DNA of 64,000 nucleotides from Xanthomarina gelatinilytica (GCF_000348685.1 NZ_ANLA01000004.1:62001-126000); one strand, 5' to 3'. Positions 43,530 through 53,366 are shown, counted from the stretch's first letter. Numbers and translations: made by a program. The notes: generated by a model not told the origin, from the sequence alone.

Positions 43530-46070
43530 CTAGAAGTTAAAACGGATGCTTGTGTTCCACGTTCTACCGTAACCAAAACGTCCTGTATTGCTAGTGTTAA
43601 CACCTTTGTAATTGTCTTCAGGATTTGAAGAAGCTGCAGTGTTTCCATTAACAGATTCTAAATATACCTCGTCGAAAATATTGTTGATATTCACTCTAAA
43701 TTGCAATGAATTTCTATCGTCTTTACCTACTAACATTTTGTAGGACAGACCAGCGTCTACCAAATCATAAGAAGGCATAGCAATAGTTTCTTCTTCTAAA
43801 GACCCAGTAGAATACATATCGTTGTACCAGTTCCATGCTCCATCCACGCTTAATCTTGGTAAAAACTCATAACTGGCATTGATTCCTGCAGTTACCTGAG
43901 CAGCTCCACCAACATTAAATCCATCTATTTCTACATCTAAATCATCTCCAACTTGATTCCCATCAATATCAAAAGTTCTTTGAGTTGCATTGTCCTTATA
44001 TTGCCACTCTCCTAAAGAAAGAAACCCATTTACACTTAAATTATCAAGAGGTTGTGTAAACACTTCCAACTCAACACCATAATGCACTTGTTTTATTCCT
44101 TGTGTTTGAAAGCTTAAAAAATCATCACCTTCTTCACCATTTGTAAATGTTTGAGTAACTTCACCCCAAGTAGTATGGTATAAGTTTAAATTGGCTTGGA
44201 TACGCTCGCCTCCAAATTGATACCCAGCTTCAAAACCTGTAATTTCTTCATTTTTTGCTTCTGGTTGTAGTAATTCATTACTACTTCTATCATCCTTATA
44301 TAAGTTATCATGGAAAGGCTGACGAGAATAGTATCCTGCGTTTACAAACACTTTATGCATGTCTGTAATGGTGTAAGCAGCACCAACCTTAAGGTTATAT
44401 CCAATGTTATTTACTTTGTCTCCCTCTTCCCCTTGTCCTGGAGTTGATGTGTTTAAATACTCGGTTCTAACATGAGATTGGTTAGATAAGGCACCTTGGA
44501 AAAAAGCAGATAAATTATCTTTAGAGTATTCTAATTGTGTAAATATACCAGCATAGTTAATTTGCTCTTCGTAATCGTATCCAAAGCGTTGTAGATGGTC
44601 TGTATTTGGGTTAAAAAACACATTCCAAGGATTGATTCCTCCTGCTTCGGTTAAATAATAGGTTTCACCACCACTATAACCTGAACTAGCACTTACAGAA
44701 TCTACAGACAAAAACTCTCTTACATCTCTAAAATGAATACCGTTATACAAACGTACATCGGCTCCTACGTTAAAGTTTAAATTCTCCGTTAACTGGTTGT
44801 TGAAGTTAGTAACCAAACCATACCAGTTGTGGTTGTTGTTTGAACCTCTTGCATAAGTTACTTCATCTCCCGATGTTCTTGCTTGTGCGAAAGAACCTCT
44901 ACCCATTGATCCGTAAAGTACAGTAGAAAGCTCAGATTTATCGTTAATGGTCCAATCCCAACTTAAGTTAGCCACTGGTTTGTGGTAAATATTTCTACCA
45001 CCTGGATACACACCTCCATGTAAATTGTTATCACTATCAACACCAGTAAAATTCCAAGAATTATATCTTCTCCCATTGTCTAAAAAGTCTTGAATATCTC
45101 CACTTCCTGCAGCTGCATGCCATTGTGGCGCACCAGTTAACATAAAGTTTAAGGCGTGATTATCGTTTGGTTGATACCCAACAGAAATATAATAGGTTTG
45201 TCCTTGACCTTGTGTATAATCTACATAACCATCACCTTGCCAGTGACCAAACAACACGCCTAAAGACCATCCTTTATCATTTACTCCAGTAGAGTAATAA
45301 GCAGTTGATTTAATATAGTTGTCGTTTCCAACCATTTGTTGTACAAAACCACCTTCTCTTCTATCTATGGTTTTAGTTACAATGTTAACCGTACCACCAA
45401 CTGATGAAATAGCAAGTTTGGAAGCTCCTAAACCACGTTGTACTTGAACAGCGTTAGCAACATCTAAAACACCAGACCAGTTAGACCAGTACATCCTACC
45501 ATCTTCCATGCCGTTAATTGGTTGTCCGTTTAATAAGAACGCTGTGTTTGTTTGGTCGAAACCACGTAAAAACATTTGACCGTCTCCAAAACCACCAGCT
45601 TGTACACTTTGTACAGAAGGTGTTTGTTTTAACACTTCTGGTAAATCTGAGTTACCAGCTTTTTCTCTAATTTGATTTGCTGTAATGGTAGAAACAGCCA
45701 CAGGCGTTTTTCTATCTTCAGCTAAATCGATTACACCACTACCAATAATAACCACTTCTTCTAACGTGTTATCTGGCTTAAGGGTTATGTTTCCTAAATT
45801 TGTGCTTCCACTAAATTTAACAACCACCTTGGTATAACCAACATAAGAAATAACAATTTCCCCTTCGGTTGATTGGGTAATGATAGAGAATTCACCATCA
45901 AAATTTGATGACACACCATTGGTAGTGCCTTTTTCAACGATGTTGGCACCAGGAAGTGGCGCAGCCATTTCAGCATCCATAACAGTTCCTGTTACAACTG
46001 TTTGAGCCATTGAAAAAGCAGTAAACATTAATGCTCCTGCTAAAAATAATAATCTTGTAATTTTTTTCAT
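43530..46070 (-). CDS. TonB-dependent receptor with N-terminal CarboxypepD_reg-like domain
   Basis: 846 residues. Signal peptide (ends FSMAQ, residue 23), then a CarboxypepD_reg-like domain (VVTGTVMDAEMAAPLPGANI to about 105), plug domain (LPEVLKQTPSVQS...GFGDGQMFLRGFDQTNTAFLL) and barrel ending in TWNTSIRFNF. No SusD-like partner is adjacent. The ligand is unknown; it is the second receptor in this nuclease-rich stretch. A TAGTTTTG box sits at 46102-46109 and a terminator at 43481-43511, so it is monocistronic. Confidence 0.93.
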   Translation of the reverse strand: MKKITRLLFLAGALMFTAFSMAQTVVTGTVMDAEMAAPLPGANIVEKGTTNGVSSNFDGEFSIITQSTEGEIVISYVGYTKVVVKFSGSTNLGNITLKPDNTLEEVVIIGSGVIDLAEDRKTPVAVSTITANQIREKAGNSDLPEVLKQTPSVQSVQAGGFGDGQMFLRGFDQTNTAFLLNGQPINGMEDGRMYWSNWSGVLDVANAVQVQRGLGASKLAISSVGGTVNIVTKTIDRREGGFVQQMVGNDNYIKSTAYYSTGVNDKGWSLGVLFGHWQGDGYVDYTQGQGQTYYISVGYQPNDNHALNFMLTGAPQWHAAAGSGDIQDFLDNGRRYNSWNFTGVDSDNNLHGGVYPGGRNIYHKPVANLSWDWTINDKSELSTVLYGSMGRGSFAQARTSGDEVTYARGSNNNHNWYGLVTNFNNQLTENLNFNVGADVRLYNGIHFRDVREFLSVDSVSASSGYSGGETYYLTEAGGINPWNVFFNPNTDHLQRFGYDYEEQINYAGIFTQLEYSKDNLSAFFQGALSNQSHVRTEYLNTSTPGQGEEGDKVNNIGYNLKVGAAYTITDMHKVFVNAGYYSRQPFHDNLYKDDRSSNELLQPEAKNEEITGFEAGYQFGGERIQANLNLYHTTWGEVTQTFTNGEEGDDFLSFQTQGIKQVHYGVELEVFTQPLDNLSVNGFLSLGEWQYKDNATQRTFDIDGNQVGDDLDVEIDGFNVGGAAQVTAGINASYEFLPRLSVDGAWNWYNDMYSTGSLEEETIAMPSYDLVDAGLSYKMLVGKDDRNSLQFRVNINNIFDEVYLESVNGNTAASSNPEDNYKGVNTSNTGRFGYGRTWNTSIRFNF

Positions 46071-46101
46071 TGTATTAAAAAGATTTGTTTTAAATTTTTT
46101 G

Positions 46102-46109
46102 CAAAACTA
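46102..46109 (-). promoter_or_regulatory. -7 promoter box of the 43530-46070 TonB receptor gene
   Basis: TAGTTTTG on the minus strand, 31 nt before the ATG. Confidence 0.5.
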
Positions 46110-46189
46110 CGCTTAATTAATTGATAAATATTATCTAATTGTTAAGAAATTTTGTTGTTTGAAGATAAGGAATAAATAAGCTATTGACA

Positions 46190-46228
46190 CTTTTTCAATG
46201 AAAAAGCTATTAACATGTTTTTCAACAT
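46190..46228 (-). terminator. Possible terminator region after pgi
   Basis: Two small hairpins follow the pgi stop: an AACATGTT...AACATGTT pair (46212-46231 region) and CTTTTTC/GAAAAAG (46190-46206). Neither is followed by a clean T-run, so the call is weak. Confidence 0.35.
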
Positions 46229-46231
46229 GTT

Positions 46232-47875
46232 TTATGTTAATTTCTTATAAAATTGTAATAATTTTGAAGTAGAAGCATCTAGATTATCAAAGCTGTTTTT
46301 TTGCATTTTTTCTAAAATATTTCCAGCTAATTGCTTGCCCAATTCCACCCCAAATTGATCGAAACTAAAAATATTCCAAATAACACCTTGTACAAAAATT
46401 TTATGCTCGTACATGGCAATAAGTTTTCCTAAGCTCTCTGGTGTTAATTTATGAATGAAAATGGTATTGGTTGGTTTATTGCCTTCAAAAACCTTGTAAG
46501 GCAAAAGGCGTTCCATTTGTTCCTTTGGTACGTTTTGATTTTGCAATTCTTGTAATACAGCTTCCTTTGTTTTTCCAAATAATAAGGCTTCCGTTTGGGC
46601 TATAAAATTGGAAATCAATTTGTCCTGATGCGCTTTGTTTTTATGCAAGGCGTTTGCAAAGCCAATAAAATCGGTTGGAATAAGTTTTGTTCCTTGATGG
46701 ATTAATTGAAAAAAAGCATGTTGCGAATTGGTGCCTGGAGTTCCCCAAACCACACCTTCTGTTTGATAAGAAACATTTTTAGAATTTCTATCTACCGATT
46801 TTCCGTTGCTTTCCATACAACTTTGTTGCAAATATGCTGAAAACTTATTCAAGTATTGCGAATACGGAATAACGGCTTCGGTTTCGGTCTTAAAAAAATT
46901 ATTGTACCAAATACTTATTAGGGCTAAAACAACTGGAATATTTTTTTGAAATGGTTCTGTTTTAAAATGGGTGTCCATTTTATTGGCACCTGAAAGTAGT
47001 TTGTTGAAGTTTTCAAAACCAATTGCAAGACTTATGGAAAGTCCAACAGCACTCCAAAGTGAAAACCTGCCACCAACCCAATCCCAAATAGGGAATATAT
47101 TGTCTGTATTTACGCCAAAAGCTTTAGCTTTTTCGGTATTTGTGGTAACGGCCACAAAATGCTTGGAAATAGCTTCATGATTTGCTATTTGCAAAAACCA
47201 TTCTTTAATGGTATGAGCATTTGTAAGGGTTTCTTGTGTGGAAAATGTTTTTGAAACCACTACAAACAAAGTGGTTTCTGGGTTCAGTTTTTTTAAAAGC
47301 TCATGGACATGATCGCCATCTATATTGCTTATAAAATGGGTGTTTAAATGATTTTTGTAAAACTCCATGGAGCTAACAACCATGGCTGGACCTAGGTCTG
47401 AACCTCCTATCCCAATATTGACAATATCTGTAAACGGTTTTCCTGTGTACCCCTTTTTAGAACCATTAACAATACTATTGGTAAAGTTTTCTATATGTTG
47501 TTTTACTTTAAAAACTTTAGGGACCACATTCTCTCCATCCACAAAAATTTCATCGGTTTCCTTAGCTCTTAAAGCTGTATGAAGTACGGCTCTTTGTTCT
47601 GTTTCGTTAATTTTTTCTCCAGAAAAATAAGCTTTTATGGCAGTTTCCAGCTTAACTTCCTTTGCCAATTGAAACAATAAGGCTAGTGTTTCTTCGGTTA
47701 GCCTGTTTTTAGAAAAATCCACATAAAAATCTTCCCATTCAAGGGATAGTTTATTTGCTCTATCTGGATTTTGTTCAAACAGCTCTTTCATACGAACCTC
47801 TTCCATAGATTGAAAATGTACCTGAAGTTTTTTCCAGGCATGTGTAGATGTTGGATCAATCTTTGGTAAGCTCAT
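46232..47875 (-). CDS. pgi: Glucose-6-phosphate isomerase
   Basis: 547 residues, interconverts glucose-6-phosphate and fructose-6-phosphate in glycolysis. Signature blocks VGGRFSLWSAVGLSIS and the C-terminal FDQFGVELGKQLA match the two PGI patterns; GIGGSDLGPAMV and NSQHAFFQLIHQGTK carry substrate-site residues. It is the last gene of an operon with an M23 peptidase 4 nt upstream, an odd partner for a glycolytic gene. Confidence 0.97.
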   Translation of the reverse strand: MSLPKIDPTSTHAWKKLQVHFQSMEEVRMKELFEQNPDRANKLSLEWEDFYVDFSKNRLTEETLALLFQLAKEVKLETAIKAYFSGEKINETEQRAVLHTALRAKETDEIFVDGENVVPKVFKVKQHIENFTNSIVNGSKKGYTGKPFTDIVNIGIGGSDLGPAMVVSSMEFYKNHLNTHFISNIDGDHVHELLKKLNPETTLFVVVSKTFSTQETLTNAHTIKEWFLQIANHEAISKHFVAVTTNTEKAKAFGVNTDNIFPIWDWVGGRFSLWSAVGLSISLAIGFENFNKLLSGANKMDTHFKTEPFQKNIPVVLALISIWYNNFFKTETEAVIPYSQYLNKFSAYLQQSCMESNGKSVDRNSKNVSYQTEGVVWGTPGTNSQHAFFQLIHQGTKLIPTDFIGFANALHKNKAHQDKLISNFIAQTEALLFGKTKEAVLQELQNQNVPKEQMERLLPYKVFEGNKPTNTIFIHKLTPESLGKLIAMYEHKIFVQGVIWNIFSFDQFGVELGKQLAGNILEKMQKNSFDNLDASTSKLLQFYKKLT

Positions 47876-47879
47876 AAAA

Positions 47880-49136
47880 TTAATTTACCTGGGTAATTAA
47901 CTTATCTGAAGGTGTTTTAGCTTCAAATTCTATCTGGTCCAATTGCACTTTTATAGGAGCAATATATTCTAAATACCTGGATTTTAAGCTATCTGAAATA
48001 GGTTCTGCTTCGGGTAGTTTTTCACGAAACGGATCGACCTGTTCCCCATTTTTCCAGAACCTGTAGCATACATGTGGCCCAGACGTATTTCCAGTCATTC
48101 CAACCCAACCTATCACATCGCCTTGTCTTACATATTGTCCCACTTTTACATTTTGTTTTTTCATGTGCAAATATTGGGTTTCGTAGGTAGAATTATGTTT
48201 AATTTTCACGTAATTACCATTTCCTCTGGTAAAACTGGATTTGGTAACGGTTCCATTGGCAGTGGCACGAATGGGTGTTCCTATATCTGCAGCAAAATCG
48301 GTTCCTTTATGAGGCCTTATTTTGTTGCCATAAAGCGCAATTCGTCTTCTTAGGTTGTATCTGGATGAGATTCGTTTGTATTCCACTGGAGCTTTTAAAA
48401 AGGCACGACGAAGGTTGTTGGCTTCTTCATTAAAGTAATCTTTGATTCTTTTAATGCTGTCGGTTTCAAACTCAAAGGCATAAAATGGTTCGTTTTTATG
48501 TTCAAAAACAGCAGCTTTTATGTTGTCTATTCCTGCATAAATGGTATCGTCTATATATTTATCTGTATAGATAACTTTAAACCTGTCGCCTTTTTGCAGT
48601 CTGGTAAAGTCTATGGTCCAAGCATAAATGTCAGACATTTTGTATGCCAATACAAAACTGATACCTTGTTGGGCCAAAGTTTCAGAAATATTACTTGTGA
48701 TAACTCCTGAAAGTTCCTTTTCTACATATTTTATAGGTTTTCTGCTGGTGTAGGCATGAATGGAATCCTGAAAATTCAAGACAATGTATTCTTCCCTATT
48801 TGGCTGGTAAATAAAGCATTTAGGTTCTTGAAGTGAGTCTTTGGTACAAAGAATGGTATAAGGTTTCCCTATCTGAAGCTTTCTTATATCGAAACTATCG
48901 CGTGCTTTCTCAGCAATTTGAAATATTCTGGGATAACCTATGTTGTTACGTTGCATGATTTCGCCAAAGCTGTCTCCAGCTCTTACGGTATCTCTTTTAA
49001 CGTGAAAATCGTTTAGGTTGAAACCAAATTCATAAACATCTTCAATAATTGGCTCTACAACGGCCAATTCTTCTTCAATAACTGGCGATTTTTCATTTTT
49101 GCAACTATTTAAGGTTAAAATAATTGCAAAAAGCAT
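47880..49136 (-). CDS. M23 family metallopeptidase, lipoprotein
   Basis: 418 residues from the ATG at 49134-49136, which overlaps the upstream stop by one base (TAATG). A longer frame to 49232 would run 97 bp into the previous gene and bury the signal peptide. Lipobox LNSC gives Cys12. An OapA/LysM-like domain lies at about residues 45-95 (VKRDTVRAGDSFGEIM), and a LytM domain at 270-360 with Zn ligands His276, Asp280 (RPHKGTDF) and His355 (GPHVCY), plus His324 (YLHM). It should cleave peptidoglycan cross-bridges or stems in the periplasm. Confidence 0.92.
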   Translation of the reverse strand: MLFAIILTLNSCKNEKSPVIEEELAVVEPIIEDVYEFGFNLNDFHVKRDTVRAGDSFGEIMQRNNIGYPRIFQIAEKARDSFDIRKLQIGKPYTILCTKDSLQEPKCFIYQPNREEYIVLNFQDSIHAYTSRKPIKYVEKELSGVITSNISETLAQQGISFVLAYKMSDIYAWTIDFTRLQKGDRFKVIYTDKYIDDTIYAGIDNIKAAVFEHKNEPFYAFEFETDSIKRIKDYFNEEANNLRRAFLKAPVEYKRISSRYNLRRRIALYGNKIRPHKGTDFAADIGTPIRATANGTVTKSSFTRGNGNYVKIKHNSTYETQYLHMKKQNVKVGQYVRQGDVIGWVGMTGNTSGPHVCYRFWKNGEQVDPFREKLPEAEPISDSLKSRYLEYIAPIKVQLDQIEFEAKTPSDKLITQVN

Positions 49137-50059
49137 TAGACATTTTCTCCCCAATCTTTCAATTCTTGTTCGCTCCATAGTTCTGGAAAAAATATTCTTC
49201 TTTGATATTTTGGATGCATGTATTTTACCCATTCACTTCCTCCTGTTGCTTCAGCTGTTTTTCCTCCTATGTTCAAATAGTGGTTTGCTGTATTGTAATG
49301 TGCCATGACCCATGTTATGTTTACAGTGTAATCGTAATGACGCATGGCCTTAATTAACTCTTTATCTTCCCTAACTTCCTGTGGCAGCTGCTTAAACTTG
49401 GTCCACAAATTATTGGTGTTATAGAATTTGGCAAATCTAATAAATTCATCTTTGTATCGTTCTTCAAAAACTGTTAATAAATAAGATTTTTTGCCTGTAT
49501 TGTAGTCTTTTCCTGCTGCTTGCCAGTACAAATGGTTAAAAGCATGTTCAAAAGAGGTGTTTCTATCTATGGTTGCCCTAAACCTGTTATCTATCAAGTT
49601 GATAAGCTCTGTGGAAGCAAATTCAATTTTTCTGTATTGTGCACTTTGAAACCCACTTGCTGGCGTTAAGGTGTTTCTAAACTTGTTGTATTGCTCCACT
49701 TCCATACCATCTTTCATGATTTCGAAAGAAGATGTTAGCATATCAAAATATCTGCTAATTCGCATGAGCTTGTTGGAGAAGAACGCAGCGTCCAGGTTTT
49801 CATTTTTTGCCACTTGGTCAATTTCCCACAGAATCATTTTAAACAGCAACTCGTTAATTTGATGGTACATAATAAAAACCATCTCATCTGGTAAAACCGT
49901 ACGTTGGGTTTGAAGGTCCAACAGAGCATCTGTTTGAATGTAGTCCCAATAATTTATGGGTTTGCTATATAACAACCCTTTTAAGTGAACTTCCAGGTCT
50001 TGCCCAAGATCATCGAATTTTTCTTTTAATTGACTGGTTAATTCTTTATTTAATTCCAT
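49136..50059 (-). CDS. kynA: Tryptophan 2,3-dioxygenase family protein
   Basis: 307 residues, heme enzyme that opens the indole ring of tryptophan to N-formylkynurenine. The TDO blocks YWDYIQTDALLDLQ, FIMYHQINELLFKMIL and the heme/substrate region MAHYNTANHYLNIGG followed by TGGSEWVKYMHPKYQRRIFFPELW are present. Both ends are coupled: its start overlaps the DUF3108 stop, and its stop overlaps the M23 start, each by TAATG. The hmgA and hppD genes lie upstream, so aromatic amino-acid breakdown clusters here. Confidence 0.92.
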   Translation of the reverse strand: MELNKELTSQLKEKFDDLGQDLEVHLKGLLYSKPINYWDYIQTDALLDLQTQRTVLPDEMVFIMYHQINELLFKMILWEIDQVAKNENLDAAFFSNKLMRISRYFDMLTSSFEIMKDGMEVEQYNKFRNTLTPASGFQSAQYRKIEFASTELINLIDNRFRATIDRNTSFEHAFNHLYWQAAGKDYNTGKKSYLLTVFEERYKDEFIRFAKFYNTNNLWTKFKQLPQEVREDKELIKAMRHYDYTVNITWVMAHYNTANHYLNIGGKTAEATGGSEWVKYMHPKYQRRIFFPELWSEQELKDWGENV

Positions 50060-50883
50060 TAATCTGTTACTAAAATTTTAAATGGGTGTTTTAATCCTTT
50101 AAAAGCATCCAGATCGGCTCTTAAAGAGCCAACAGCTAGATCTGCTTGGATACGTAAAGGTACTTTATTTTTATCATTTGAGACCCAAAGTGTCAAACTT
50201 TCTTCTTCTTTAAACACCCTTCCTGCCATTACATATGGTCTGAATTTTAGCGCTCTTATTTTACCAAATTCTGTTGTTATGGTTTCTTTTCCCAAATATT
50301 TTAATTTAAAGCCATAGTTTTCGTCGTCAAAAAACATATCCACATGCACTTCGTTTCCAATTTGTAAATTATCTATGTCCAGATTGTCCCTTAAATAATA
50401 AAAAGTGGAAATCATGTCTTGAATATTCGGTTTGGTGTCGAATACTTTTTTTCTGTTGTGCTTGATATTGTTTACGTAGGCTTTATGGTTGACTTGATCA
50501 AATTCAATTTCTATGTTTTTGGTATGGCCACCTTCATTGATGTCCCTAATAAATTTATAGGGTTTAATGTCTTGTTTATCGAAATAACTCTCATACCTGT
50601 CTTCCACTTTAAAAAACCATGAGATGGCTCCTGTTGTCCAACCTTTGCCAACCACATGATATACTGGTTTGTTTTTATAAACGGTTTCGTTAACCGTGAT
50701 GGTTGCTTCCCCAGCTTTTAAAAACCCGCTATAACTCATTTCAAACCGAAACCACTCTCCATGACTAAAAGAGCTTTCTGTCTGAACAAATTTGTTACCA
50801 TTTATTCCAGATTTGTTTTCGCTTTGGCCAAAAACGGTTTGCAATATTAAAATGGATAAGAGTAATAGAACTGTTTTTTTCAT
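50059..50883 (-). CDS. DUF3108 domain periplasmic protein
   Basis: 274 residues with a Sec signal peptide (MKKTVLLLLSILILQTVFGQ). Residues 40-270 form a DUF3108 beta-rich domain: FSHGEWFRFEMSYSGFLKAG, YHVVGKGWTTGAISWFFKVEDRYESYFD, and LRADLDAFKGLKHPF at the end. DUF3108 proteins are periplasmic or outer-membrane associated and of unknown function. First gene of the DUF3108-kynA-M23-pgi operon; no clear promoter was seen in the 147 bp upstream. Confidence 0.88.
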   Translation of the reverse strand: MKKTVLLLLSILILQTVFGQSENKSGINGNKFVQTESSFSHGEWFRFEMSYSGFLKAGEATITVNETVYKNKPVYHVVGKGWTTGAISWFFKVEDRYESYFDKQDIKPYKFIRDINEGGHTKNIEIEFDQVNHKAYVNNIKHNRKKVFDTKPNIQDMISTFYYLRDNLDIDNLQIGNEVHVDMFFDDENYGFKLKYLGKETITTEFGKIRALKFRPYVMAGRVFKEEESLTLWVSNDKNKVPLRIQADLAVGSLRADLDAFKGLKHPFKILVTD

Positions 50884-50973
50884 AATTTATATATCTGTAA
50901 ATGTAACTTATTGAAACCTATTTTCTTGTTTCAACCTTTTATTTACAATTACCATTCCAAATGTATGAAACAA

Positions 50974-51006
50974 AAAAACTCCATCAGAAAATTTGATAGA
51001 GTTTTT
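50974..51006 (-). terminator. Terminator after hppD
   Basis: AAAAACTC (50974-50981) pairs with GAGTTTTT (50999-51006), with a mismatch and an ATCA/TGAT inner stem; T-run on the minus strand. It ends the hmgA-hppD unit. Confidence 0.7.
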
Positions 51007-51030
51007 AGGTTTATTTTAGTTAAATATTTG

Positions 51031-52191
51031 TTATAATGTACCTCTTAATTCCTGTTCGCGCTCTATAGACTCGAAAAGAGCTTTAAAGTTCCCGGCTCCA
51101 AAACCACGTGCTCCCATACGTTGTATGATTTCGAAGAAAAGTGTTGGTCTATCCTCTACTGGCTTGGTAAAGATTTGCAATAGGTAGCCTTCCTCGTCTG
51201 CATCTATCATAATACCTAGTTTTTTAAGTGTTTCTATATCTTCACGAAGTTCGTGACTAAATTCATCCAAACGTCCTGGAACAGCTTTATAATACTCTTC
51301 TGGTGGTGTTGATAAAAACTCCACACCTCTGGAACGTAAATCGGAAACGGTTTTTATAATATTATCTGTAGCTACAGCAATATGTTGTACTCCAGGACCT
51401 TCGTAAAAATCCAAATATTCTTCTATCTGCGATTTCTTTTTTCCTTCGGCTGGTTCGTTAATTGGGAATTTAATTCGTCCGTTACCATTGCTCATTACTT
51501 TACTCATTAATGCTGAGTATTCGGTATGGATTTGTTTGTCGTCAAAAGACAGAAAATTCACAAAACCCATAACATCTTCGTACCATTTAACCCAAGTATT
51601 CATTTCTCCCCAACCTACATTTCCTACCATGTGGTCTATGTATTTTAAACCTGTAGGTTCTGGGTTGTAATCAGATTTCCACTCTTTAAAACCTGGCATA
51701 AATTTGCCTTTATAGTTTTTGCGCTCCACAAACATATGAACAGTTTCTCCATAGGTATAAATTCCAGCACGAACCACTTCGCCATGCTCATCTGTTTCCA
51801 CTTTTGGTTCCATATAGGATTTGGCTCCTCTCTTGGTGGTTTCTTCATAAGCACTTCTGGCATCTTCAACCCATAGGGCAACCACCTTTACGCCATCGCC
51901 ATGTTTTACTATATGATCGTTTATAGGAGATTTACTGTTTAAAGGCGTGGTTAAAACCAATCTTATTTTGTCCTGCTTTAACACATAACTCACTTCGTCC
52001 CTGGATCCTGTTTCCAGGCCTTTGTAGGCATAAGATTGAAATCCAAACGCTGTTTTATAGTAATGTGCTGCTTGTTTGGCATTCCCTACATAAAACTCTA
52101 CATAATCTGTTCCTAATAATGGAAGGAAATCTTGGGCGCCTTCAAATATTTTTTCCAATCCGTATTCTACTGATTTTATTTCTTTACTCAT
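51031..52191 (-). CDS. hppD: 4-hydroxyphenylpyruvate dioxygenase
   Basis: 386 residues, converts 4-hydroxyphenylpyruvate to homogentisate in tyrosine breakdown. Two VOC domains; iron ligands in HMVGNVGWGEM, GVQHIAVATDNI and LFFEIIQRMGARGFGAGNFKALFE, whose GNFKALFES is diagnostic. The extended C-terminal IQRMG helix is intact, so it should be active. It is 14 nt downstream of hmgA and makes that enzyme's substrate. Confidence 0.97.
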   Translation of the reverse strand: MSKEIKSVEYGLEKIFEGAQDFLPLLGTDYVEFYVGNAKQAAHYYKTAFGFQSYAYKGLETGSRDEVSYVLKQDKIRLVLTTPLNSKSPINDHIVKHGDGVKVVALWVEDARSAYEETTKRGAKSYMEPKVETDEHGEVVRAGIYTYGETVHMFVERKNYKGKFMPGFKEWKSDYNPEPTGLKYIDHMVGNVGWGEMNTWVKWYEDVMGFVNFLSFDDKQIHTEYSALMSKVMSNGNGRIKFPINEPAEGKKKSQIEEYLDFYEGPGVQHIAVATDNIIKTVSDLRSRGVEFLSTPPEEYYKAVPGRLDEFSHELREDIETLKKLGIMIDADEEGYLLQIFTKPVEDRPTLFFEIIQRMGARGFGAGNFKALFESIEREQELRGTL

Positions 52192-52205
52192 TTTTTTAAT
52201 GTTTT

Positions 52206-53366
52206 TTAATTATCCAACCAAGATTTATAATAATCTTCGTCTGCTATTTTTAATGCGTCTTCTGTGATTTTTAAGGGTTTAAAGGTGTCTACCATCACTG
52301 CCAACTCGTCTGTTCTTACTTTTCCAATACTTCGTTCTGCTGCTCCTGGATGTGGCCCATGAGGAATACCTGCTGGATGCAAGGAAATGTGTCCAGCATC
52401 AATATCATTTCTGCTCATAAAATCGCCATCTACATAGTAGAGGACTTCATCACTATCAATATTGCTATGGTTGTATGGAGCAGGAATGGCCAACGGATGA
52501 TAATCGTAAAGCCTTGGCACAAAACTGCACACAACAAAGGCATCTGTCTCAAAAGTTTGGTGTACTGGAGGTGGTTGATGGATACGACCTGTTATGGGTT
52601 CGAAATCGTGAATAGAAAACGCATAAGGATAGCTGTAACCATCATAACCAACAACATCAAATGGATGTGATGCGTAAACCATTTCAAAAATATCGTCTTG
52701 TTTTTTAACTTTCATCAAGAAATCGCCATTCTCGTTATAGGTTTCCAATTCTTGAGGCTGACGAATATCCCTTTCACAAAAAGGTGCATCCTCCAATAGC
52801 TGTCCAAACCAGTTTCTATAACGTTTTGGGGTATAGATGGGCCTTCTGGACTCCACTATAAACAACCTGTTATCTTCTGTATCAAAATCTATTTTATAAA
52901 TGGTTCCTCTAGGCACCAATAAATAGTCTCCATATTTAAAATCCAAATTCCCAAGGTGAGTGCGCAATTTTCCTGTACCTTTATGGATGAAAATGAGCTC
53001 GTCTGCATCGGAATTTTTATAAAAATAATCTGTCGTAGACTGTTTTGGAGCAGCAAGAATGATGCTGCAATCGCTATTGGTAAGTACTGTTTTCCTGCTT
53101 TCCAGGTAATCGTTTTCCGGTTTTATTTGAAAGCCTCTAAACCGATAGGATTGAATGCTGTTTTCTTTGGCTATTTTTGGCGCTACGCTATACTGTTTTT
53201 TGATAGCCTTAACCTGTGTTGGTCTTTGCTGGTGGTATGAATTTGTTGACATTCCGTCGAAACCAATTGTTCCAAAAAGCTGTTCGCTGTAAAGTGTTCC
53301 ATCTGGTTTTCTAAACTGTATGTGTCGTTTAGGAGGTATGTTTCCTAATTTATGATAAAATGGCAT
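52206..53366 (-). CDS. hmgA: Homogentisate 1,2-dioxygenase
   Basis: 386 residues, opens the ring of homogentisate to maleylacetoacetate. Cupin-type iron site: SLHPAGIPHGPHPGAAERS (His ligands and Glu) and YHPLAIPAPYNHSNIDSDEVLYYVDGDF. The protein is shorter than the proteobacterial enzyme (about 430-440), as usual in Bacteroidota. It precedes hppD. A TATCTTTA box (53462-53469) predicts a leader of about 95 nt containing a GGGTTTGAG/CTC-A6-CCC hairpin (53398-53438). No maleylacetoacetate isomerase or fumarylacetoacetase is in the window. Confidence 0.95.
   Translation of the reverse strand: MPFYHKLGNIPPKRHIQFRKPDGTLYSEQLFGTIGFDGMSTNSYHQQRPTQVKAIKKQYSVAPKIAKENSIQSYRFRGFQIKPENDYLESRKTVLTNSDCSIILAAPKQSTTDYFYKNSDADELIFIHKGTGKLRTHLGNLDFKYGDYLLVPRGTIYKIDFDTEDNRLFIVESRRPIYTPKRYRNWFGQLLEDAPFCERDIRQPQELETYNENGDFLMKVKKQDDIFEMVYASHPFDVVGYDGYSYPYAFSIHDFEPITGRIHQPPPVHQTFETDAFVVCSFVPRLYDYHPLAIPAPYNHSNIDSDEVLYYVDGDFMSRNDIDAGHISLHPAGIPHGPHPGAAERSIGKVRTDELAVMVDTFKPLKITEDALKIADEDYYKSWLDN

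Noticed and set aside
49137-49232. 32-codon extension of the M23 peptidase
   Set aside because: It overlaps the dioxygenase gene by 97 bp and would bury the lipoprotein signal; ATG at 49134-49136 gives a clean TAATG junction and lipobox.
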